Shown piece after piece: positions 37,001-49,000 of a stretch of DNA of 64,000 nt. The notes beneath the pieces are model-generated. The model did not search any database and was not told where the DNA came from. It saw only the letters and a program-made list of their open reading frames with translations. The DNA is taken from NCBI GenBank assembly GCA_012845835.1, contig JABAKD010000029.1:15417453-15481452 (forward strand). The letters are read 5' to 3'. The DNA comes from Undaria pinnatifida. Lineage: Eukaryota; Sar; Phaeophyceae; Laminariales; Alariaceae. Each line of letters opens with the position of its first letter. Position 1 is the first letter of the stretch. The position numbers and the translations under genes were made by a program.

Positions 37001-40000
37001 ATCTTGCCACGGCATGGGCACGTCCGACTCCCGATATACTCCGGAGTAATTGATTTTTCCTCCCTCTGCCCATAATGCACCCACATTCTTCACACAAGCA
37101 CACAAGCTTTAAATTATTGTAGCCCGTGTCGCGAACAGCATGCACCACACAACCGCTGCTGAAAAATAGGCACAGTACACATCGCAAAGGTACTACAAGA
37201 TCCGCCTCTTCCACGGCCAACGCAGTGCTTCGGCCACGCATTGGTAGCTGGAAAGTAACCGACGCCGAGTTTGGTTTTCCGCTGCCACGACCTGACGTTG
37301 TTATAACTACTACTCCAGTATGAGATAATCCTGCGCGGTACCTGGAACGTGTTCTGATGAGAAACACTTTTCACGTTAACCAACACGATCTTTCGTGGCG
37401 AAATTGATACACGGTGGACTTACACCTTCTTACCTCCGGTGGCAGCTGCATTTTCCACGAATGTAGTAATGCCGCTGATCATGAGATTGCTGCCCGACTG
37501 ATATATAGCCCCTGCATGCACGCGAAAAAAAAGAAAATCGACAACATTCAAGTTAAATAACATCTCACATAGCGACATAAATACAATTATTGCTTTTACG
37601 CGACACATATCGTAGTTTCCGTCGAGGAGGCGCTCGAGAAGAGAAGATCAGCTGCTGCAGCAGCTGCGAGAACGATGGCGCCGGGGACATCGCCCCGAGA
37701 GGGGTACGGGCTTGCGCGGGCAAGCGACAATACTGCCGCAAGAGCAGGAATATGTACAGCGGATAGATTGAGCGGGCGAGGCAGAAAAATGCTGCCGCTC
37801 GATGAGACAGAGCAAGGTGCTTCTCCGAGCCGGTCGATCATCGCGGCGGGGGGTAATTTTCCAATTGCAAGAGATAACATGCCAGAGGGTACACAAGGGC
37901 AGGATAATTATGCATGAATGGCAGGAGTTTCAGTCCGGACCGGGCACGGAAGCACAAGGGGTTGACATCGATGCCTTTAGTTCCAAGCAGAACACGGATA
38001 TTTGTCCCGCGCACAAGGCCGAAATCGCCGAGGGTACGTACGTGGAGTTCCACGGAGGTGGAGGGACGTGACGAGCCGACGACGGCAAGGAGGAGATCGA
38101 AGATAGAGACGGGCAACGCAGGAGAACTCTGCGTTCTTGGGCGGGCGTCGGAGCACAGGTTACGCCGGACGACTAGGCCGTGGGGAGCTCGTCGGGGGGC
38201 GACATTTACGAGTGTGGGGAGTAGGTACAGTTCGACGCGAGTCGACGAGGGAAGAAAATGCGGAATTTTTCTCACAATAAAAATGAAGGCACGTACCGTA
38301 GTGGAAGCCCGCTACGTGACCCCGGATCTGAGTTACTCTTGGGAGGGAGCGCAAGAGTAGTGCGAACATAATCAATGGCATAAACAAACAAATACACATG
38401 TATATACGAGTGAGTCATTATCGGCAAGGAGGCAAGGCGAAGCACGGAATGGCCTGCATATGCGAAACCTTTTCATATTATTTTCCAGCTGCTGGTACAT
38501 TATTACTGCTAATATTCAATACTCGATATATGACTTAGTGCCATGATTGTCAGCCGATTATCAAGTTTAGCATGAGATATCTACTCTTGTTTCTGGTTGT
38601 ACGAGGGCCAGTTTTATCCACAAAACATCAAGTTGGAAAAAGAACCGTGGAATCAAATATGAGATTGATTGGTCTACACACGCAACATCGTTAAATTATC
38701 CGATTTCGGGGTAGTTGAAACTTGAATTGAACCAAATAATGAAAAATATTGAAATACAGTTTTTAGGGGATCCAAATCCAAATTTGGGAGTTGGCACAAC
38801 TTGATGCGGCATGTTTGCGGTGGGGCAAGACACCTGTCACGATTTTTGATTTTGGCCGCGTCGACGACCACGATCGAGGCGATCAAACGCGAACCTTAAC
38901 GGAACGCGACCGGGGCAATAGCCACGTCCACGTCCACAGACCAGAGAACGTCGTACCCCGGCGATGGCATTTAACCACGTATCATGGCGGCCGCGGTCCC
39001 AGTTTTTCAACCAGCTTGCCCGGCCAAGCCTCACGAAAACCGACCTAACGAGCCAAAAACACGAGTACTTTCTCAAGAGTTCGATAGCTCCACCGCCGCA
39101 CGCGGAGCAGCGACGAGGTTTTGAGGCTTCCTCGGGCTACGCTGGAGACCTTGGGCGTAGCTATTGCTTTTTAGCCTGGGCCGCTAAAAGAAAGGAGAGA
39201 CTCGCACACGCGACGATGCGAGCCGTCGCTCTTGTCTGCTCGTCGGTGTTCGTCAGCAAATGTGCTCATATATAGACGGGCAGTCGATAGCGAGAGCTGT
39301 GCCCGGAGCTTATTAGTTGACACGGGAAGACACGAGCACTACGGCGGGGCGGTCTCGTTTAAGGGTCGCGCATCGCGAAAAATGCGACCTTACTTCTTCG
39401 CAAACTTAAGCGCTCTCCGTATGTTTTAGGTTTCGCGATGTGCACTATGAGTACGTTTTGATTATCAATACCATACCATGGAAGTTGGTGTTGCGCCGGG
39501 TCCACTAAAAAGTTCCAAGTCCGTTTTCGAACGGAGTGCAGGACCAATCGCGAGAGTGGCCTATACTCGCTGGTGGAACTAAACGTCTTCCGCTGCAGTG
39601 ATCATGGTAAAGAGGTACAGTATAACAGTGTATATCTACGTCTCTCGTGATGGAGGTAGCTCACCGGCGGGGTTTAAAAAGCAGGAAACAAGCGCAAATG
39701 AACTTGGCGTGGCAGAAGTACCCGGCTGGGTTACTTATCCGAAATGCAACATCTTTGTTTTGCTGGTATGAGGCTCAACATATAAATACACCTATCTTAG
39801 CAGCACGTAAGAAGATCTATACATACTGGGCACAATGATCATGGGGAAGCCTGCATGTTGCCCAAAACATGTGTATTAATGAACGTCCGATTGATTCACC
39901 GTGGTTCGGGAATTGCCCAAGGTGAGTTACTCTTTCCGTGCTGTTCCTTGCGTCCTTCCCAAACCGTACTGTACACATTCTGTGTCCATTCTTACCTCCA

Positions 40001-43000
40001 TCGAAGCGCACCGAATTTAGCGCGAAGTATGTGTTTCCGTCCAGGATAACCGCACTTCCACGTGTTGCGTACATTGCACCTGCGAGGACATACAAACGCT
40101 CGAATCCTTGGCATCAGACACGGACGTCATTAAGCTCAACATGTCAACGTGTCAGTAGAGAAGACTGTTTTGAGCCGACCAATGTGAGACTGGCGTGATT
40201 AATCGACCTATTTACAAAGTTGTCAATATATTTTGTGACCCCATTAGAGCTTGCGGGGGTATCATTGCAATGGGCCTACGTTTAACATGCACTTATTCGC
40301 AGGGTTTCGTGCGCGTACAAAATACCTGATACTGAGGCTCGTATTTAATGTAGGGCGTTGGGTGAGGTGCAATCTCGTTGTGCTAAGAACATGATAACAT
40401 TGAGGTATTTTTCTATCACAGCACGACCCAGAAACATTAGTTTATACAAAAAATCATGTCTACAGGCTGGGCCAGTCAATAATAGAATAGCTTTTGTATC
40501 CGTCCTGCGTTTTCTTGCTATTTAGGACTATTACGGCTCCAAATTTGGATGCTGCGGTGCTACTGGTCCGGCAGCGCATTGTTGGAATCCATTTGATTTC
40601 GTCCATAAAGTGTTGAAAACACTTTTTCGGCCAAATGCCACCACTGAAGTCTATACGAGAATACGATACACGATGCCGCTGGTATTCGGTGCGAACATTC
40701 CCCAAGGTATGGCCCATGTTTAGATACGGTATCGAAAGGCCTGTAATTTTCCGTATTGTGTTGTGCACCTGGTGGTGGCTTCGCCACTGCTTGAAGTGCC
40801 AAGCGCGGAAAATCCCACGGCTGGTTTTCCGCCGGTCAATCGTCTCAATGCCTCTACCGGAAGGTCCAGGTGTCGCCGTCAGCGTTGACTACTTCGGCCC
40901 CCTCCCGGTCACACCACGAGGCAACACCTACATTCTGCTGTTCACCGATCGCTTCAGGCGTCGGGCCAACATGTTCCCCGTCACTGCCGCTGAGTTCACC
41001 GCGGAGAGTACAGCCAATATCCTAGTGAACCAATACATTCGCTTGTGGGGGTGCCCGCGCACCATACTCTCGGACAACGGCCTGCAGTTTTGCTCCAAGC
41101 TTTCATAGGCTGCATACCAGCTGTTGGGTGTGCACAAGCTTGCTACAAACTCCTATCATCCCAACTGTAACGGGGGCGTTGAGCGGGTGAACCACACTAT
41201 GGCCCAAATGCTGGCTATGGTCGTCAACGAGCGACAAGGCGATTGGGACTTGAATCTGCCCCACGTTGAATTCGCTGACAACAATTCCGTCAGCGCGGCG
41301 ACGGGTCTGGCGCCCAACGAGGTCCGCATGGGCAGACTCCCACGGCTCCCCCTGGCGGTTTTCGACCGCACTGGCGTCGTGGGACACCAGAGTCTAGCCC
41401 GTGACCACCTGGCCCATTGCGACGTGGCCACCGACCGGCAAAAGCGCGCGAACGACATTGTCCGCGCACACCACGCCCTCACCGTTTTCCGTGTTAACCG
41501 CAGAAACTCCGCCCTCGCCGACTCGCTGCGTCCAGCACCTAACTTCGCCACGGGTGGTTGGGCATAGGTGTACAACTCTGCCTCCACCATCCGCCAGGGT
41601 GTGAAGGCGAATACCGACGCCAAGATACTCAAGGTCAAACTCGCGCTTAACTGGACGGGCCGGTAAAAGATCCTGGAAGTCGGTCCGTGCTCCGCCGCCG
41701 AAACCGCGGACGGTTCGCCGTTCGGGAGTAACCTCATCTACTTGAATCTCCCTTCCATCCTGCCCGGTTCGGACGCTCGTCGGCGAGTGGCCATCGAGCG
41801 CTGCAAACCCTGCGCCAACCTCCACGACAGCGGGGGCATGCCCAAACACCTAGCGGCGGGGCTGACGCAGTAGGTGCTCAACAATTTTCCCAACAAGTCC
41901 CCGCCGTACCACGTCATTCAAGACGACTTTTCGACCCCCTTCCAACGGCTGGAGGTGGAGCAGATCACCGGTCATCAGTCGGTACGGGGGCGAGGTGGCG
42001 TCATCGCGGTGCTAGACAAGGCGCATTGCGCGGGGCTCTCCAAACTTTCCCGGGAGGAGGAAATGTACCTCCACCTCCCCCGCTCCCACATTTTGCGTTA
42101 TTGGGCCGGAACCCCGAACCATCACCGCCAAACCAAGCGTTTCTACCGCCGAATGCGGATCGGGGCGGCACAGCGCGAGCTCTCCCGCAAGAACGGGGAA
42201 CGTTCCCTAACGCCGGGCTACGCTTGTGTTTCCCGCGCCGATTGGCGCCGTCGCTACCACGACACGGTGCTTCCTAAGGGAGCCCACGTTTGGTACAGGG
42301 GAGACGATGGGTTATGGTGGCTTGGAGAAATCAGCACGATCACTACCGAGGGCAAGGTATACCTGGTCAGCGTTCTGGACGACCCGGAACAGATTAAATT
42401 TCCTCTTCCCCCGGCGCGCTACATGACTTCGACGGGAGCCGTACGAGGCTCTTGGTGCCTGCAAGTTCACATCGCCAGTGCGTTTCCTCGGGGGACCCAA
42501 CGTAACCTACACGAATCTCGAGGCGCGACCGTGGCCAGTTGATTTTCAAGACGCCGCCGCTCCTCCATAGTTCTCCATTTGTTTTTGGGGGTCATGAGGT
42601 TTGAGACTTTGTCTTTGGGTTTTTCGTAGGGTCCTGAGAGTCTGCGTCGGATTTTCGGGCGGTTCTTTCCATTTTTTTCCTTCTTCTTGTCCTGCCGACT
42701 CCCCTGCTCAGTGCCGGCCCAGGGTTCGGGTAAAACGCTGCTATCTGAGGCGCAGGGCTGTCGCTTTTCCGTCGTTGTTCAATTTCGCCCTGCCGGCGCC
42801 CTCCTTAGCCCAGAGCCGGGCCAGGGTTCGACTAAAACACCGCTGTCTGAGGCGCAGGGCTGTCGCTTTTCCGTCGTTGTTCAATTTGGCTCTGCCGACG
42901 CCTTCCTCAGCCCAGAGCCGGCGAGCGACCAGAGTACCCTGATCGCGCGTAACGTGGTACAGGGCTATGTACGGGCCTGTGTGCTATCTTATATTTTTTT

Positions 43001-46000
43001 TGTGTGTTATATTTGTTCTAGTTTTTTTTCGGCTAAACACTTTCCCCATTTGTTCTACTTTTTTTCGGCTAAACACTTCCCCTCCTCGCGGGGCTGTAGG
43101 TAATGCCACCTTCCATCCCGGGTATTTGTCGTTTCCTCGTCTAACCCCCCGCCATGCCGATGGCCCGGGGGAGGTTTTTGGCATGATTTCTCCTTTGTAT
43201 TAGCGCCTGTGTTCCCTTCGATGTCGACGAGAGCTCGCCTCGCCATATTTCCTTTCCTGTGGTTGGTTTGCCGTAGAGCCTTTCCTGCCCCCCCCCCCCA
43301 CATCGGCGGTATGTGGCAGGTTCTAGAGCCTTTTTATGCTCCCCCCCCCCCTCCGCCACACCGGCGGTACGAGGCAGGTTTTTGTTCGGTGGCTTTTGCC
43401 TTGTTGCAGGGTCTGCGTTTCCTTCAATTGCTTTTCTTCGCGTGTTCCCGGCTCCACAGCCAGACCGTTAGAGGTGTGGGAGTGGGTTTTGAGGAGCAGC
43501 ATCTTCGACGCATGATCTAGTTCGTAGAACCGGAGTTTCCCCGAATCTTGCATATTTCTGCATATGCGGCTGATCAGGGTAGGCTAGTGTTAAGATACGG
43601 CCTCGAAAGGCCTGTGACTATCCGTATGGAGATAATTTGGATAGGTTTCGTATGATAAGGTCGGCGGTTTATATTCGGGATAGTCAGGATAGATCGGAGG
43701 AACGTGCCTCTGATCTCAAAAGGCATCCGGGGCTCTCGTGGAAACTAGTAAAACCACGTCTCTCATACAGGCTGAGAAAGTGAGTACTCTCCGAGGACCT
43801 GCTTAATTGGCAGACCTGCAGGGGACTACACTCTGTGTTCCCGCCCAATACTCGTACACCCAGCGATCGATATCCTCACTACCGCCTAATTCGATTTCCA
43901 CGAAGAGATATGGCGTGTATATTGTGTTATGATCTGATCGAGCACGTGTCAGCTCGACGGAATATTTTTGGTCTACTGGTTTCTTGCGCGTTGCTTATGC
44001 TAGGTGTGACTGCATATACTCTACAAGTACGGAGATGGTAACTTAGGACTAGCGATATGATTGGCGGTCCTACTCTGTCGTATGATCTGGTGGAGCCCTC
44101 CTTGGCGCACCTACTATACTTACTCTCGTTCATGTTTTAATGGCACTACAATGATTTATGTATGCTTCTCCTGCCTCGTGCGCGGCCCATGGCGGTGCCG
44201 GGTGCTATCCTCTCCTCCGTGAGGAAACCACCTTGTTGTGTGTATGGATTAGTCCAACATGATCTCTTAATAATCTCTTACACAATTTCAAGAAATTACG
44301 AAGAGTTCCCCAAAATCTGCGATTCTCGCACCGATTTTGATCTTCACATGGAATTTTTATGCCTCTTGCTTACGGGCAACACAAGGGGGAGTCCTTGCTG
44401 CATCACTTGATATCAATATTTTTTCGACATTTTGGTCGAAAAAAGGCTTTCGTTTTCTTTAAAAATGTGCCGTACGTAGTTCCCGAAAATAAAATGGTGC
44501 AGGAAGCATTCTCCTGGGAAAGCTACAACGAAGCAGAATACAATTAATTCCGAAAAAAGGGCCAAGAATGTGCGTGACAAACTAACATCGTGGTTATGGC
44601 TGGCCCAGCTCGTACAAAATTCCTGGAGACATCAAACAACTATATCGTAATGGTACTAACTTACTACACCGCACAGGGGCGGCACCGTTGTGGCTCTGGG
44701 GGGATTTGATCAGCATACACACCGCGTGTAGTCGTCCAGTGAAAGCAATGCACCAATCAAAGCGGTAGAAAACATTTTAATATAATCCCATCGGAACATA
44801 CGTGCTGGTTTTTTTGTTGGGTAGGTGATTAGTGAGCCCTTCCATACATGTTTGTTTAAAGCGCTACACGCGTGCTTGTGTGATTTGTTTGCAAGCTCTG
44901 CTTCTTTTGGCGCCAACGTTTCTCTGCGGGCAAAGCCTTTCCACGCCTGAAATTAAAACAGACGCTAAAAAGTCGACACCATTAATCAAAACGACTATAT
45001 ATAATTACACCAGCAAGGAAACATCGAAAAAACGAACAAACTTCCGACGCCATAAGAAAATAATACACAATACCATACCTGCACGCGTTGTGTGACGATC
45101 GCAAAGCCTAACAACGAATCCGCGGGGGTATATTTTGAATATCGTGCGTAGAGTATTTTTTTTTCTGAGTCTGTGGAATTTCCTCTTGATCAAATGGGCA
45201 TTGGGAATCTTCTTCAAAAACGATTTCAAGGATACCACCAAGGGCTAGTTGCAACGAGTAGCAAAAATCCTACTATAGGAAAAATACAAATTCACTTTGG
45301 ATTGTTTTCTGATTTTTTCGCGAAAAAGAATGATTTGCTTCCTACGGAAAAAAGGGCGCATTGTTCGTGAAATATGAAGGAAATCGTTATAGCACGGCAA
45401 GTCACACCAAACCCTGCTGACAACACCGACGAGAGCAGACAAGAGCGACGGCTTGCATCGTCGCGTGCAGCTTCTCCTTTCTTTTGACGGCCCAGGCGGA
45501 AGAAGCGTCAAAACCCCACGTGCGGGACAGCGGCGGCGATGACGATATTTAACTCATGAGCGACTCCTCGTGTGTTTGAATCGTTGGGTCGGTTTTCGTT
45601 CGACTTTTTACGGGCGAGCTGGTAAAAAACTTGAGATCGCGGCGGCCATGATATTTTTGGAGACGCCACCGCTGGGGTACGATGTTCTATATGGTATGTA
45701 GGCGTGGGCGCGGCTGTTGCTCTGATCGCCTCTTTGCTGAGGTTTGCGTTTGATCGCCTCGATCGTGGTCGTCGACGCGGCCAAAACTCGCGCCAGGCCG
45801 GCCCGGGTGTGTTGTCCCACCGCGAACCAGCCGTGTTAAGTTGGGCCAACCGAAAAAGTGAGTTTGGACTTCCCCTCAAACAAGCATTTCAAGACTTGAA
45901 CTTTTTCCCCTGCAATTTTAATTTCAATTACTACGCAGAAGTCGGATTATTTAATAATGATGCGTGTGTAGACCAATCAAATCCAAATTACATTCAATTT

Positions 46001-49000
46001 TTTTTGAAAATATGACATTTTTTTTATCCTTAAAACTGGCCCTAAATAAAATCAAACATGAGAAAAACGTCGAGAAAGCGAGATTTTATTTTTTTGTTCG
46101 CGGGTGAACGGTTGGCTAGATTTTTTCTTTTTATTGAACAATTGGCAACACAAAACAGAATTCGACGTCTTTAAAATGAACACTCCTTACCTCCATAATC
46201 TTCGGCTGAATTTCCCGAAAAAAACGTGTTGCCGTCGATGTTCACGATACTGTCTTGGTCGACGTTTACGGCACCTGCGAGCACGTAAGCAAGCACCCAT
46301 GGCTATTCTCGGAACGCACTTCAATGTATACTATAGTCTAAAAGCAAATATTAATAGGGATAGTACTCACGAAGTGGTTAAACGTGTATTCACCAATATG
46401 TGCAGCTTCTTCAGTCGCTTACTCGAACCTTACAGTTAGACCAGCAGGGACAAACCAAAACGACGTATTTGGCGCTTCAAATATTCGAACAGATTCGTGC
46501 GCACCTCTTCAGATATGGGTGCTCAACAGATACATCACCATGCGACAGACGATTCCGGACAAAATCTTGGAGAGGTATGATCATTTTGCATTCAACGCAC
46601 GAGATAATAAAACCACAAGATCAGCCGAAACTGAGTCAATGTGGTCACTATACGCAGCACAAACGCCGGAATGCATTGAGAAACGGTGTCTCAGGTGGTA
46701 TGCAGGCGTTGATCTTTCACGAGAATTCACGCTTACTGATCACAGGAAAGGATTGACCCGTACCCTAACTTGGACTTCACAAGTCTCACGTTTGACACTG
46801 GCCGCCTGCAGCGGAGTTGGATCATGCACAGGCTGAAGCAATCGCACCTCGCCGTCCGTTTTAACAGGTGCATGCAGGTGCAGACAAGACTATCCGTGTG
46901 TACGTGCCATGATGACACTTGCTACGCGGAATCAACACGCGGACAAACTATTTTTAGCACAACCCGTCCGTGCACGTTGTCCATCGCATGCCTTAGATCA
47001 CATAGGTTCTTATTACTTCGCGCTTCCGCCAATGATATACAAACGGCCGGGCGTCCTTGAAAAGACATCCAAGAGTTCACGGGCGGGATCTTACCTCCAA
47101 AGCTCGCTGCTGAATTATTAAAAAAGTGTGTGGTGCCGTCGATGCTAGTCACACAATCGTAGTCCACGTGGATGGCACCTGCGAGTGAGTGCGTAAGCAT
47201 GAACGGGTGGTTGTTTTCAGAACGCAGTTCAATACATTTATGACAGTTTCACAGAAAATAGCGACAACTCCGAAGGTGCTAAAACTACTTCTACAAACGC
47301 GTGCAGCATCAGCTGCTCACTGCAATCAATCCTTGTCCCTTGCGTGTAGGAGGTACAGCGCCAAAACCGCATCCTTACAACTTTGGTGCCCACTTCGGAA
47401 TTTCGAAAAGTCTCTCTATGCGCGCCTCTGTCCGTTGCGCTTGCCCGTAGGAAGGGATACATGTTGTCCCGAGGGGGCCAAAAGAATAAATTCTGGAGCA
47501 ACACAGCCTTTTTCAATCTTTGACATTTTTGTTTTTCTGGGGGGGGGGTACCAAAAAACAACTAAGAACCCATTCTAAACCCTATATAAAATTCTCCCAC
47601 ACTAGTTCCGAGATAAACAAACTAGAGGCTTTCCTGGGCGGAATAACCGGTTTGAAACCGAAAAAACGCGGCGAGACTCTTGCTTCCATCCCTGCCGGAG
47701 ACGAGCACACCTCGTCGCACAAGCGCGCACAACCGACCCATGAGCTCTGCGGAGGGGCACAGCAGCGTCTTTCAATCCGCAATGTAGGCGTGGCTCGATA
47801 GTCACCGCCAAAAGAGCCAAGACCCCGGTGAATATTACGCGTGGATTTGCTGATGCGGGAAAATATTCGAGGATAGCTATCAGCTTCGACGTGGTCGGAG
47901 AAATAATCATACTAAATTGAAACTAAGGGTATTATTGGTTCATCAGACTCTAGATCCATCTCGGATAATCGTTTGAAGGTTCATAATCGTTTGAAGGTTC
48001 ATACTCGTAGCTGGTGCCGTTCAGATCGTCAAGACTATCATCCTGTTTACAATTGAACCAAGAGCGGTTGGTGCTTCTTACATGGCCGGTTGGTTGTCTC
48101 TCAATACAAACCGGTATTAAGTGCAACGTCGACGCAGCGCAAAGCTGCGCAACGAGGTGTTGCTGGTTTGCGTTCTGGTGTCGGCTACCTGGTACATGAA
48201 GTCTCGGTTCTGCTTGGGTTAGGACTTCCGTTCAGGTACGTTCTTGCGGGTCAAAATCAGGACACACATTACAACAAGAGCAACCTCAGCATTGACATCG
48301 ACTTGCGTCTGACTGGCACTGATGATGGAGGTGCACAAAGTTCGGCAACTCTCTGTCTCCGATTATTACAAAACTTGTGAGCTGATGTTCCTGCATGCTC
48401 TAGCTCCACCACTCTAGCTCAAACACCTGCAGAGACCACGATCGTTTACCGCCTTGCCTACGGACTGGTTCCCGTTGGCGCTACCAGTACTACTGTAGTA
48501 GCTGGCATCGCGTTCTCACACATAAAACGCAATTGCATCGCGCTGAGTCACACGCCAGGCCGTACACCGTATATATTATTTGCGTATTCAGCAGTATTCA
48601 GCAGTATTTAGGCTTATTATCACAATCGGTGTCAAATCGATTGAAAACAAGCGCATCGCGCTAGCTGTTGTATGTACTACACGGCGCACAAGAGCTGGGG
48701 CAAGGTAACGGTCAAGTGTGTCAATCCCTCTCAAAAAAGGACTTTCAGGAACAAAATCCAGCGTTTTATTTTTCCCGGCCTCCTAGGGTAGGGGGGAGGG
48801 AGTGTTGGTCAGTTTTTTCTTTGAGCCCTCCTGGTTGCCCGTATATAATGCTTCGAGTGGGCAGAATACCCGAAAAAAACTTCGATATACGTTATGCGCA
48901 ACGGTCTAGAACGTAATAAGGTTTAGAACAACTATCCCGTGCATGACCAGCACCACACTCCAGCCGAAACTGCGCCAAGGGCTTACTACACAGCAAAAGA

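Noticed and set aside
38605-46045. Single 7.4-kb DNA transposon with 650-bp terminal inverted repeats
   Set aside because: The inverted modules enclose a Pmp exon of the host gene and a gypsy remnant, have no clear terminal motif or TSD, and diverge considerably; two separate insertions or duplications fit better.
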